Positions 1 through 7,802 of a stretch of 12,342 nucleotides of DNA are shown piece by piece (the stretch's first letter is position 1; every line of letters starts with the position of its first letter). Below the pieces are notes generated by a model that did no database searches, was not told where the DNA came from, and worked only from the letters and a program-made list of their open reading frames with translations. The stretch comes from Muribaculaceae bacterium (GTDB taxonomy: Bacteria; Bacteroidota; Bacteroidia; Bacteroidales; Muribaculaceae), in the NCBI GenBank assembly GCA_029056365.1, contig JAIDBM010000335.1:1-12342 (forward strand), written 5' to 3'. The position numbers and the translations under genes are program-made.

Positions 1-2603
1 ACCCAACGCTGATAAAGCAGGCTGCTCACAGCTCCGGTGCTTATCGGACGCACTGTCACATCGCCGTTCTTACGGCCCTTGCGCTCCACTGTCAGACGTA
101 CCTTACGGCCTGCCTTGCCTTCAAGCAGCGGGAAGTAGTCCTTGCCTGCGGCAACCGCCACACCGTCGATATGGGTTATCACATCGCCCGGACGTATATC
201 GGCGGCTACAGCCGACAACGGACCACGGGCTATTACTTCCGACACCTTCAGTCCGTCGCCATTGTACGATTCATCGAAGAACGCTCCGAGATTGCCCACT
301 TCCGGCGCACCGTAAGGACTGGAGAAGCGGCCTCCGGTATGCGAAGCGTTAAGTTCGCCGAGTATTTCGCTGAGCAGTGTGGCAAAGTCGCGGTTGTTGT
401 TGATGTAGGGCAGGAAGCGGCGATATGCCTCGCCATAGCCTTTCCAGTCAACTCCGTGGAGATTCACATCATAGAATTTTTCGGCTACCTGCTGGAGCAT
501 ATGGTCGTAGATATACTCCCTCTCAAGCGACGGATGACGATTGTAGTCGGCGCTGAAACTGATAGTTTCGGCCGAACCCGACGGCAGACTGATTTTGCGC
601 ATTCCGCCTCCGGAAATCACAAACAGATTGTTTCCTTTGGCATCTGCCGCGAAACCGCCGCTCACATTTTTTGCCAGCAATCTGGTTTCATCGTCTTTTA
701 TGTTCTTGACGTAAAGGTTGGCTTCACCTTCAGGCGAGTATGCGGTATAGTAAAGCATTTCTCCGTCAGGGTCGAGGTAATAGTCGCCGAGGAAACCCGA
801 CATGTCGGTAAGACGCACGCGACGGTATTTGCGGTTTGCAAGATCGAATTTAAGCGGTTTTACCTTTTCGATTTTTACCTCGGTGGAATCCTTGTCCTTT
901 TCGTCATCGTCTTTTTTGTTCTTGTCGGCTTCTTCGGCCAGAGCCTTTTCTTCTTCGGTATAGTTGAACTCATCCCAGGCCTCGCCGTCAAGCACCATAA
1001 GCACAATGTCGGTGGTATTGCCCCAGCTTCCGTGACTCTTCATGCCATAACGGCCTGTCTCATAAGCAAACGCCTTGCCGCCGAGCGCCCATTTCGGATT
1101 GCCGTCGGAGTAGCCGCTTTCTGTAAGGTCTACCACCTCACTGCCATCGGCCTTTACAAGTGCTATATCGGTGTTGTTCCAGCCGCCTACCCCTATATAG
1201 CTTGCCAGTAGCCATTTGCTGTCGGGTGCCCACTGGAACGAAACATCACCGTCGACATAGGAATAGTTGTATTTTCCTTCAAGGGCTGTGTTTACCTTCT
1301 TCGATTTCACATCTATAACCTTCAGCTCCGTACGGTTTTCGAGGAAAGCGACTTTCTTTCCATCCGGCGAGAACATGGGCTGCTGGGCCGAAGTCGCACA
1401 GCTGTAGAGGGGTTCCTCCACTATTTCGGTGGCGTAGGCAAGACGTTTTTCCTTGTCGTCGGCGGGTTTGGCGATAAACAGCTGCCAGTGTCCGTTGCGG
1501 TCGGAATCATACACCAGACTTTTGCCGTCAGGCGAGAAATTCACGACACGTTCCTGCGCGGGAGTCGCGGTTATGCGCTTTGTTGTTTCATATTTCACCG
1601 AAGTGACATATATGTCGCCCCGCAGCACGAAAGCCACTTCCTCGCCATTGGGCGACACTGCCATGGAGCTTGCGCCGGCGTTCACATATCGCTTCACCAG
1701 ATCGGCGTCATAGTCGTCGCCCACTATCTCCACGTTTATTTTTTCAGGCTGCGCTCCCGGCCGTTGTACATAGAGTTCACCGTCCCAGCTGAAAGCAAGA
1801 GTGCCGTCGTCGGCCGCCGATAATGTGCGCACCGGATGCACTGAAAACTTGGTAAGCTGGCGTTTGGCGTTTCCGGCAAGATTATTTGTCCATACGTTGA
1901 GAGTGCCGTCTTCTTCCGACACATAATAATAATTGTCGCCTTTGCCCCACACCGGATTCATGTCGTGGCCGTTGAACGAGGTGAGCTTCGAGTACCGGTC
2001 GCCGTCTTTCATCCATACATCCGAAGTGCCCGAAGAACGCTCATGCTTGCGCAATATATCCTCATAACCTTTTTTGTCGCCATATAACACCCTGCCTGAG
2101 GCATCGACCGACGCCGAAGTCATGGGCAGCGACACATACATAGCCGGACGTGATCCCGGAGTGTCGACATCTACAACATAAACCTGACTCTGGAACGGAC
2201 CCTGAGCCGCTGCAAGCGCCGGCTGGAGCGAAGCGCTGAAAAGCAGACGGGAGCCATCGAGCCATGCAAGCGGTGTTTCACGCCCTGAATGTGTGGTTAC
2301 ACGCACAGGAGTGCCGCCTGTCGCAGGCATAACAAAAATATCATCGCTGCCGCGACGGTCGCTGCTGAACGCTATACGGCTGCCGTCGGGACTCCACACC
2401 GGAGTTCCGTCAAAGCCCGGGTCAACCGTAAGACGCAAAGCCCGGCCACCTGTGGCGGGCACTGTGTAGATGTCGCCTTTATACGTAAAGGCCACTGTCC
2501 GGCCATCAGGCGAGATGGCACTGTTGCGCAGCCATAATGGCGCTTCCGCCGAGGCGCCAAGAGCCACGCCTGCAGTCAGGAGAGAGATTACGATATGCTT
2601 CAT
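1..2603 (-). CDS. Exported tricorn-like S41 protease, C-terminus cut by window edge
   Basis: The reading frame starts at the ATG complementary to 2601-2603 and stays open to base 1, giving 867 residues; family members are usually about 1,050-1,100, so the last roughly 200 are missing. Residues 1-19 form a signal peptide (MKHIVISLLTAGVALGASA), implying export to the periplasm or beyond. PD40/TolB-type beta-propeller repeats follow (SPDGRTVAF near residue 30, WSPDGSRIAFSSD near 70) and run through two propeller regions. A very charged Glu/Lys/Asp linker lies at about 548-572. The tricorn core domain contains NASHTGG, whose His755 matches the catalytic His of archaeal tricorn. A PDZ domain follows at about 770-855 (LSAVAADIRPGDVI). 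The nucleophilic Ser and rest of the S41 active site would lie outside the window. The inferred role is trimming of peptides outside the cytoplasm; the true substrate is unknown. The gene is divergent from the dxs run. Confidence 0.9.
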   Translation of the reverse strand, partial: MKHIVISLLTAGVALGASAEAPLWLRNSAISPDGRTVAFTYKGDIYTVPATGGRALRLTVDPGFDGTPVWSPDGSRIAFSSDRRGSDDIFVMPATGGTPVRVTTHSGRETPLAWLDGSRLLFSASLQPALAAAQGPFQSQVYVVDVDTPGSRPAMYVSLPMTSASVDASGRVLYGDKKGYEDILRKHERSSGTSDVWMKDGDRYSKLTSFNGHDMNPVWGKGDNYYYVSEEDGTLNVWTNNLAGNAKRQLTKFSVHPVRTLSAADDGTLAFSWDGELYVQRPGAQPEKINVEIVGDDYDADLVKRYVNAGASSMAVSPNGEEVAFVLRGDIYVTSVKYETTKRITATPAQERVVNFSPDGKSLVYDSDRNGHWQLFIAKPADDKEKRLAYATEIVEEPLYSCATSAQQPMFSPDGKKVAFLENRTELKVIDVKSKKVNTALEGKYNYSYVDGDVSFQWAPDSKWLLASYIGVGGWNNTDIALVKADGSEVVDLTESGYSDGNPKWALGGKAFAYETGRYGMKSHGSWGNTTDIVLMVLDGEAWDEFNYTEEEKALAEEADKNKKDDDEKDKDSTEVKIEKVKPLKFDLANRKYRRVRLTDMSGFLGDYYLDPDGEMLYYTAYSPEGEANLYVKNIKDDETRLLAKNVSGGFAADAKGNNLFVISGGGMRKISLPSGSAETISFSADYNRHPSLEREYIYDHMLQQVAEKFYDVNLHGVDWKGYGEAYRRFLPYINNNRDFATLLSEILGELNASHTGGRFSSPYGAPEVGNLGAFFDESYNGDGLKVSEVIARGPLSAVAADIRPGDVITHIDGVAVAAGKDYFPLLEGKAGRKVRLTVERKGRKNGDVTVRPISTGAVSSLLYQRW

Positions 2604-2632
2604 TACTTTATCAAGAAAATGTGTTGGATTTG

Positions 2633-2663
2633 CAAAAGTACTTATTTTTTTCGAATATCGCAA
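2633..2663 (-). promoter_or_regulatory. Promoter of the tricorn-like protease gene
   Basis: Read on the minus strand, TTG (complement of 2661-2663) is followed after exactly 20 bases by TACTTTTG (complement of 2633-2640). This fits the Bacteroidetes primary sigma factor consensus TTG / TAnnTTTG. Transcription would start near 2626, leaving a leader of roughly 20-25 bases before the ATG at 2603. It lies back to back with the plus-strand promoter at 2708-2739. Confidence 0.75.
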
Positions 2664-2707
2664 CCCTTTGAGACGACTCCGGTCGATTCAATAATTTAGG
2701 GCAAATA

Positions 2708-2739
2708 TTTTGAGTATTGACTGAATTTACGTAATTTTG
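2708..2739 (+). promoter_or_regulatory. Promoter of the membrane protein-dxs-trkA-trkH run, almost leaderless
   Basis: TTTTG at 2708-2712 and TAATTTTG at 2732-2739 are separated by 19 bases, matching the Bacteroidetes TTTG / TAnnTTTG promoter. The -7 element ends only 7 bases before the ATG at 2746, so the predicted transcription start falls on or within a few bases of the start codon. No other promoter-like gap exists before 7674, so this probably drives the whole four-gene run. Confidence 0.65.
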
Positions 2740-2745
2740 TGCTCA

Positions 2746-2946
2746 ATGAACAGGAAAGACCAAAGCAAAACAGGCATAGCAGTACGTTTCGCCCTACTGG
2801 GCGTGATATGGCTGGCACTTGTCGCAGCCATAATACTGCGCACCGAAAAATTCACTCTATACCAAGCTTTTGTCATTGTGGCATCGGGCATAATAGTGTT
2901 CGTGCCAATGTATAAGAAATATATAGGAAATGATGGAAAACATTAG
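2746..2946 (+). CDS. Small two-helix membrane protein of unknown function
   Basis: A 66-residue protein with a charged N-terminus (MNRKDQSK), a first hydrophobic helix at about 13-33 (VRFALLGVIWLALVAAIIL), a short polar loop (RTEKF), a second hydrophobic segment at about 41-56 and a basic C-terminus. It is predicted to be an inner-membrane hairpin with both ends on the same, probably cytoplasmic, side. The ATG at 2746 is chosen over an in-frame TTG at 2737 because the TTG lies inside the -7 promoter element. The last 17 bases overlap the dxs start, so the two are probably translationally coupled. I do not recognise the family and see no catalytic motif. The clear promoter, the overlap and the two well-formed helices argue that it is a real gene and not chance. 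Confidence 0.75.
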   Translation: MNRKDQSKTGIAVRFALLGVIWLALVAAIILRTEKFTLYQAFVIVASGIIVFVPMYKKYIGNDGKH

Positions 2947-4864
2947 TTCCTCGACTTCAGAACCGAACCTGCTTTCGGCCATCGGATCGCCGGCCGACCT
3001 GCGCAAGCTGCCAAAAGAGCAGTTGCCGCAGCTATGCGCCGAAATAAGGCAATTCCTTATAGCCGAATTGTCGTGTAATCCGGGACATTTCGCCTCGAGC
3101 ATGGGCGCGGTGGAACTTACCGTGGCCCTGCATTATGTGTTCAACACGCCTTACGACCGCATAGTATGGGACGTGGGGCACCAGGCCTACGGGCACAAAC
3201 TTCTCACAGGACGCAGAGAGGCATTCAAGGCCAACCGCAAGCTTGGTGGCATAAGCGGGTTCCCGAGTCCGTCGGAAAGCGAATACGACACCTTTACTGC
3301 CGGACACGCGTCAAACTCAATTTCGGCGGCCCTGGGCATGGCTGTGGCAAGCGAGCTGCATAACGACCAGCCCCGGCGGAATGTAGTGGCCGTGATAGGC
3401 GACGCCTCTATAAGCGGCGGCCTGGCATTCGAAGGCATAAACAACGCCGCCAATACGCCAAACAACCTACTCATTATCCTGAACGACAACGACATGAGCA
3501 TCGACTCCAATGTGGGGTCGCTAAACTCCTACATGGCTCATCTGACCACCTCCAGGAGTTATAACGATGTACGTTACAAACTCTATCAGGCCCTGAGGAA
3601 AATGGGAGTGGTGAACGAACGCTCGAAAGGTTCGATAATGCGGTTCAACAACAGCCTGAAATCGCTTCTGGCTCATCAGCAGAACATATTCGAAGGACTC
3701 AACATCCGCTATTTCGGCCCGTTCGACGGACACGACATAGACAGCATCGTGCGCGTACTTAACGACATACGCGACATGAAAGGCCCCCGCATCCTGCATC
3801 TGCGCACCGTAAAAGGCAAAGGATACGCTCCGGCAGAGCAAGACCCCGCACACTGGCATGCTCCCGGGCTTTTCAACCCCGAAACAGGCGAGAGGGCCGA
3901 AGGCAAGCCGTCGTCGGAGCCAAAACCGATGAAATTTCAGGATGTGATGGGCCAGGCCCTCACCACTCTCGCCAGAACCGACCAAAACATCGTGGGAATA
4001 ACAGCCGCAATGCTCTCGGGCACGTCAATGGCCACAATGCAGGCCGAAATGCCCCACCGGGTGTTCGATGTAGGCATCTCCGAAGGTCATGCGGTGACAT
4101 TCGCCGGCGGTCTGGCCAAAGACGGACTGAAGCCCTTCGTGGCCATATATTCCAGTTTTCTGCAACGTGCCTACGACCATATAATACACGATGTAGCGAT
4201 ACAGAACCTGCCGGTAACACTGTGCATCGACCGCGCGGGTCTGGTAGGTGAAGACGGTCCGACACACCACGGCGCCTTCGATCTGAGCTACCTCCGGTCG
4301 ATACCGAACATGACAGTAGGCGCACCCTCCGACGAGCAGACACTCCGCGACATGCTGTACACTGCGGCCTCGACCCCACACGGACCCATGGCCATACGTT
4401 ATCCGCGTGGCGCCGGCCGTACAATACCGCCATTCCCGCCCATGCAGCATGCCACACCTGGCAAAGGACGTGTGCTCGCTGAAGGCGACAGCGATGTGGC
4501 CGTACTCTCGCTGGGCGTCACAGAAGCCGCCGAAGCCGTGCGCATGGCCGCCGAACAGAACGGCATAAAAGCCACTCTTTACGACATGCTGTGGCTGAAA
4601 CCGCTCGACAACAGCATACTCCATGAAGTGGCTACTCGCTTCAGGCGCATAATAACAGTTGAGGACGGATGCCGCCAGGGCGGCTTCGGAAGCGCCGTAC
4701 TCGAATGGCTTGCCGACAGCGGTTTCGGCAACGTGGAAGTGAAGCGAATCGGAATCCCCGACCGCTTTATCAGCCAGGGTACCCCTGCACAGCTGCGACA
4801 GATATGCGGTATCGATGCCGAATCAATACGCCGCGCAATTGTAAACCAAAACGCTACGCTATGA
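2930..4864 (+). CDS. dxs: 1-deoxy-D-xylulose-5-phosphate synthase
   Basis: Condenses pyruvate and glyceraldehyde 3-phosphate to 1-deoxy-D-xylulose 5-phosphate with thiamine diphosphate, the first step of the MEP isoprenoid pathway; its product also feeds thiamine and pyridoxal synthesis in many bacteria. It is a cytoplasmic homodimer. The 644 residues are a normal family length. Visible motifs are PGHFASSMG and WDVGHQAYGHK in the N-terminal domain (substrate/cofactor histidines), GDASISGG at 157-164 with NDND at 185-188 (the ThDP-Mg binding motif), SEGHAVTF with Glu385 as the expected cofactor-activating Glu, and DRAGLVGEDGPTHHG at 434-448. Order is ThDP-binding domain, pyrimidine-binding transketolase domain, then transketolase C-terminal domain. 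ATG codons at 2930 and 2933 are both possible starts. The gene overlaps the upstream membrane protein by 17 bases and trkA by an ATGA. Confidence 0.97.
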   Translation: MMENISSSTSEPNLLSAIGSPADLRKLPKEQLPQLCAEIRQFLIAELSCNPGHFASSMGAVELTVALHYVFNTPYDRIVWDVGHQAYGHKLLTGRREAFKANRKLGGISGFPSPSESEYDTFTAGHASNSISAALGMAVASELHNDQPRRNVVAVIGDASISGGLAFEGINNAANTPNNLLIILNDNDMSIDSNVGSLNSYMAHLTTSRSYNDVRYKLYQALRKMGVVNERSKGSIMRFNNSLKSLLAHQQNIFEGLNIRYFGPFDGHDIDSIVRVLNDIRDMKGPRILHLRTVKGKGYAPAEQDPAHWHAPGLFNPETGERAEGKPSSEPKPMKFQDVMGQALTTLARTDQNIVGITAAMLSGTSMATMQAEMPHRVFDVGISEGHAVTFAGGLAKDGLKPFVAIYSSFLQRAYDHIIHDVAIQNLPVTLCIDRAGLVGEDGPTHHGAFDLSYLRSIPNMTVGAPSDEQTLRDMLYTAASTPHGPMAIRYPRGAGRTIPPFPPMQHATPGKGRVLAEGDSDVAVLSLGVTEAAEAVRMAAEQNGIKATLYDMLWLKPLDNSILHEVATRFRRIITVEDGCRQGGFGSAVLEWLADSGFGNVEVKRIGIPDRFISQGTPAQLRQICGIDAESIRRAIVNQNATL

Positions 4865-6195
4865 AAATAGTGATTGCCGGGGCCGGTGAGGTGGGTTCTC
4901 ACCTGGCCAAACTGCTTTCGACCGAAGATCAGGACATTACCCTGATTGACCGTGACGCCGACAAGCTCCAGACTCTCGATGCCAACTACAACCTGCTCAC
5001 AATCGCAGGCAATCCGACCTCCTTCTCGACTCTGCGCGAAGCCAATGTGGGTTCGTGCGACCTTTTCATAGCCGTAACCCCCTATGAAACCGACAACGCC
5101 GTTGCCTGCGCCATGGCACGTTCGTTCGGCGCCAAACGCACCGTAGCCCGTATCGACAGCTATGACTATATGGATCCGCGCAACCGCGATTTTGTGAACC
5201 GTATCGGAGTCGACCGGGTGATATATCCCGAATTCCTTGCCGCAGCCGAAATCATCACCGCACTGAAACACTCATGGGCACGCAACTGGTTCGAACTGCA
5301 CGATGGCGAAATAATTCTTGTAGGAGTGCGTCTCGGAGCCAATGCCCGCTTCTGCGGCATGCAGCTCAAAGATCTCGCCACCCTGAGCCACCACTTCCAT
5401 ATATCAGCCATAAGGCGCAACCACGAGACTATTATTCCCGGCGGCTTCGACACCATGCAGGAAGACGACATACTGTACATTACCACAAAACGCGAACATA
5501 TCGACGAACTGCTCGTTCTCACCGGCAAGACAAACCATAAAATCAAACGCGTACTGGTGATGGGCGGAAGCAAAATCGCCGTCCGCCTTGCCAACATGAT
5601 GGACGACCGGTTCCGGCTTACCATAATCGACAACAATCTCGAACGCTGTCATAAACTGCCCCAGCTCTGTCCCGACTGCTCGATAATACACGGCGACGGA
5701 CGCGATGTCGAGACTCTCGCCGATGCAGGAATCGACGAGATGGATGCATTCATAGCTCTTACTGCAAGCAGCGAGACAAACATACTCGCGTGTCTTACCG
5801 CCAAAGAAATGGGCATAAAGAAAACTGTGGCCGAAGTCGAGAACATTCAGTTCATCTCACAGGCCGAAGGCCTGAACATAGGCACTACAATAAACAAGAA
5901 ACTCCTGGCATCAAGCACCATATTCCAGCTCATGATCGACAGCGATGCCTCGAACGCACGCTGTCTGGCCCTGACCGATGCCGAAGTGGCGGAACTTGAA
6001 GTACGAGAAGGCTCCCGGCTCACCAAAGCGCCGGTCAAAGACCTGCGTCTGCCACGCGACATCACTCTCGGCGGACTTATCCGCGACGGCAAAGGCATGC
6101 TTATCAGCGGTATGACCCGCATACAGCCCGGCGACCATGTGCTCACATTCTGTCTGGCCGGAGCAATACGCAAAGTAGAACGTCTTTTTTCATGA
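4861..6195 (+). CDS. trkA: Trk potassium uptake system regulatory NAD-binding subunit TrkA
   Basis: Peripheral cytoplasmic protein that assembles as a ring beneath the TrkH channel and gates it in response to bound nucleotides. The 444-residue length is typical of the tandem form with two RCK_N and two RCK_C domains. The first Rossmann half begins at the N-terminus with the dinucleotide motif GAGEVG (7-12) and an acidic residue after the second strand (LIDRD). An RCK_C domain precedes the second Rossmann half at about 228, whose glycine motif is degenerate (GGSKIA, 235-240), so nucleotide binding may be weaker there. A final RCK_C domain ends in DHVLTFC. The start is the ATG at 4861, which overlaps the dxs stop as ATGA; an upstream extension into dxs would not resemble the family. 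The trkH start overlaps its stop in the same way. Confidence 0.95.
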   Translation: MKIVIAGAGEVGSHLAKLLSTEDQDITLIDRDADKLQTLDANYNLLTIAGNPTSFSTLREANVGSCDLFIAVTPYETDNAVACAMARSFGAKRTVARIDSYDYMDPRNRDFVNRIGVDRVIYPEFLAAAEIITALKHSWARNWFELHDGEIILVGVRLGANARFCGMQLKDLATLSHHFHISAIRRNHETIIPGGFDTMQEDDILYITTKREHIDELLVLTGKTNHKIKRVLVMGGSKIAVRLANMMDDRFRLTIIDNNLERCHKLPQLCPDCSIIHGDGRDVETLADAGIDEMDAFIALTASSETNILACLTAKEMGIKKTVAEVENIQFISQAEGLNIGTTINKKLLASSTIFQLMIDSDASNARCLALTDAEVAELEVREGSRLTKAPVKDLRLPRDITLGGLIRDGKGMLISGMTRIQPGDHVLTFCLAGAIRKVERLFS

Positions 6196-7673
6196 CCATG
6201 CGCCACATCGAACGTCATGTAATAAATATTCCCGTGCTGCTCCGCGTGGTGGGATGGCTGCTGCTTATCGAAACACTGTTCATGCTCGTGCCATTGTCGA
6301 CATGCCTGTATTTTCACGAGGCCGACTGGCTATGTTTCGCGGCGAGTTGCGGAGTTACACTTGTCACCGGACTTTGTCTGACCCGTCTCATCCGTCCGTC
6401 GCACAACCACATGGGCAAACGCGAAGGCTTTTTGTTAACGGCGCTGGTATGGGTGGTGTTTTCGGTTTTCGGAATGCTGCCGTTCATATTCTGCACCACA
6501 CCCATAAGTGTCACCGATGCATTTTTCGAGGCCATGTCGGGTTTCACCACAACCGGAGCCTCGGTACTTGACTCCATATCACACATGAGCCACGGAATAC
6601 ATATGTGGCGCGCGCTGATGCAATGGATCGGCGGAATGGGTATAATTCTTTTCACTCTGGCGGTGATTCCGATGCTGAACCATTCGGGGGGAATGCAGAT
6701 GTTCAACGCCGAAGTCACAGGTATAACACACGACAAACTGCGCCCGCGTATCAGTCAGACGGCAAAAAGCCTGTGGATGATATATATTTCGCTGACAGCC
6801 ATACTGATAATACTACTCTGGATTGGCCCTATGACAGGTTTCGAAAGCATATGCCATGCCTTCGGGGCCATCAGCACCGGCGGCTTCTCGACAGCCGAAG
6901 AGAGCATCGAGGCCTGGAATTCGGTATATGTGAAAGTGGTGATAACAGTGTTCATGTTTCTCGGAGGCGTGAATTTCGGCCTAATATTCAAAACTGTCAG
7001 CGGCCAGTGGCAACAGGTGCGCAAAAACGATGTTTTTAAGGTTTACGTAGGCACAATTGCCGTGATGCTTGTGCTGTTTGCGGCCTCCATAGCAGCCACC
7101 GGCGCGGTAAGAAGCTGGGAAGACCTGAGCATAAACCCGCTTTTCGCCATAGTTTCAACCATCACGTCCACCGGATATTCGGTAGGCAACTTCGAGGCCT
7201 GGGGACCGTTCGTGCTGTCGCTTACATTCCTTATGATGTTCTGCGGCGCCTGCGCCGGAAGCACCAGCGGCGGAGCGAAACTCGACCGTATACTGTTTCT
7301 GGTAAAGAACTGTCGCAATGAAATCTACCGCTGCATTTATCCCAACAGCATACGCCCGGTAAAAGTCAACGGCAAAGTCGTGAACCCCGACCTTGTAAAC
7401 AAGGTGATAGCTTTTCTGTGCCTGTATATGATTCTGGTGTGCATCGGAGGCACATTGCTCACAGCCATGGGCCTGCCACCGGTCGACTCGTTCTTTTCGG
7501 CTTTCAGCTGTCTGTCGAACACCGGTCTCGGAGCCGGAGTCACCGGCTATGGAGGCAGCTACTCCCTGGTGCCCGACGCCGGCAAGTGGCTATTGTCGCT
7601 GCTCATGCTTATAGGACGTCTGGAACTGTTCACCGTTCTGCTGCTGTTCGTTCCAAGCTTCTGGCATCGCTGA
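6192..7673 (+). CDS. trkH: Trk potassium uptake channel subunit TrkH
   Basis: Integral inner-membrane potassium channel or transporter that takes up K+ with its TrkA partner. The 493 residues hold the expected four repeats of membrane helix, pore loop, membrane helix, preceded by two extra N-terminal hydrophobic helices. Each pore loop has a recognisable selectivity-filter signature: SGFTTTG (116-122), AISTGG (226-231), TSTGYS (325-330) and SNTGLG (442-447). The filter glycine is present in all four, so the pore looks intact. The ATG at 6192 overlaps the trkA stop as ATGA, consistent with translational coupling and near-equal production of gate and pore. The coding run ends at 7673 without a convincing terminator, so read-through into the next operon is possible. 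Confidence 0.96.
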   Translation: MTMRHIERHVINIPVLLRVVGWLLLIETLFMLVPLSTCLYFHEADWLCFAASCGVTLVTGLCLTRLIRPSHNHMGKREGFLLTALVWVVFSVFGMLPFIFCTTPISVTDAFFEAMSGFTTTGASVLDSISHMSHGIHMWRALMQWIGGMGIILFTLAVIPMLNHSGGMQMFNAEVTGITHDKLRPRISQTAKSLWMIYISLTAILIILLWIGPMTGFESICHAFGAISTGGFSTAEESIEAWNSVYVKVVITVFMFLGGVNFGLIFKTVSGQWQQVRKNDVFKVYVGTIAVMLVLFAASIAATGAVRSWEDLSINPLFAIVSTITSTGYSVGNFEAWGPFVLSLTFLMMFCGACAGSTSGGAKLDRILFLVKNCRNEIYRCIYPNSIRPVKVNGKVVNPDLVNKVIAFLCLYMILVCIGGTLLTAMGLPPVDSFFSAFSCLSNTGLGAGVTGYGGSYSLVPDAGKWLLSLLMLIGRLELFTVLLLFVPSFWHR

Positions 7674-7741
7674 CAGACGTGGCTCCAAGCCAACGCTCTG
7701 AACACGGCGCAGTTCGCCTGAAACCGAGTCCGATGCCGCAC

Positions 7742-7772
7742 TTGCACAAATGGGAAATTCTAAGTAACTTTG
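7742..7772 (+). promoter_or_regulatory. Promoter of the hemerythrin regulator-cupin-phosphatase operon
   Basis: TTG at 7742-7744, 20 bases of spacer, then TAACTTTG at 7765-7772, a perfect match to the Bacteroidetes TTG / TAnnTTTG arrangement. The predicted transcription start is near 7778, giving a leader of about 25 bases to the ATG at 7803. It lies in the only gap (7674-7802) between trkH and the next operon, so it separates the two transcription units. I see no clear operator repeat overlapping it. Confidence 0.75.
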
Positions 7773-7777
7773 CACAA

Positions 7778-7792
7778 CGCCTCTAAAAGGCG
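7778..7792 (+). other. Small 5' leader hairpin of the hemerythrin regulator mRNA
   Basis: CGCCT (7778-7782) and AGGCG (7788-7792) are complementary around a five-base loop. It sits at the predicted 5' end of the transcript from the 7742-7772 promoter. It could stabilise the mRNA end or simply be chance: five base pairs is little, and no U-tract follows, so it is not a terminator. Confidence 0.3.
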
Positions 7793-7802
7793 ACATCTGA
7801 TT

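Noticed and set aside
171..1211. A 346-codon open frame on the plus strand
   Set aside because: It lies opposite the tricorn-like protease, whose own frame has a signal peptide, propeller repeats, the catalytic His region and a PDZ domain. The plus-strand translation shows no family resemblance and has no promoter.
4669..4860. An upstream extension of trkA inside dxs
   Set aside because: The added residues are rich in Arg and Pro and do not resemble TrkA, whose Rossmann fold begins directly at the ATG at 4861. The ATGA overlap with dxs also favours 4861.
4025..5271. Long minus-strand open frames opposite dxs and trkA
   Set aside because: They are antisense shadows of high-G+C coding sequence, without recognisable motifs, promoters or plausible starts.
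7706..7718. A small hairpin after trkH as a possible terminator
   Set aside because: The stem is only GGCG/CGCC with a five-base loop and no T-run follows; it is too weak to call.
7770..7802. A TTG start that would lengthen the hemerythrin regulator by 11 residues
   Set aside because: The TTG is part of the TAACTTTG promoter element, so it would not be in the transcript.
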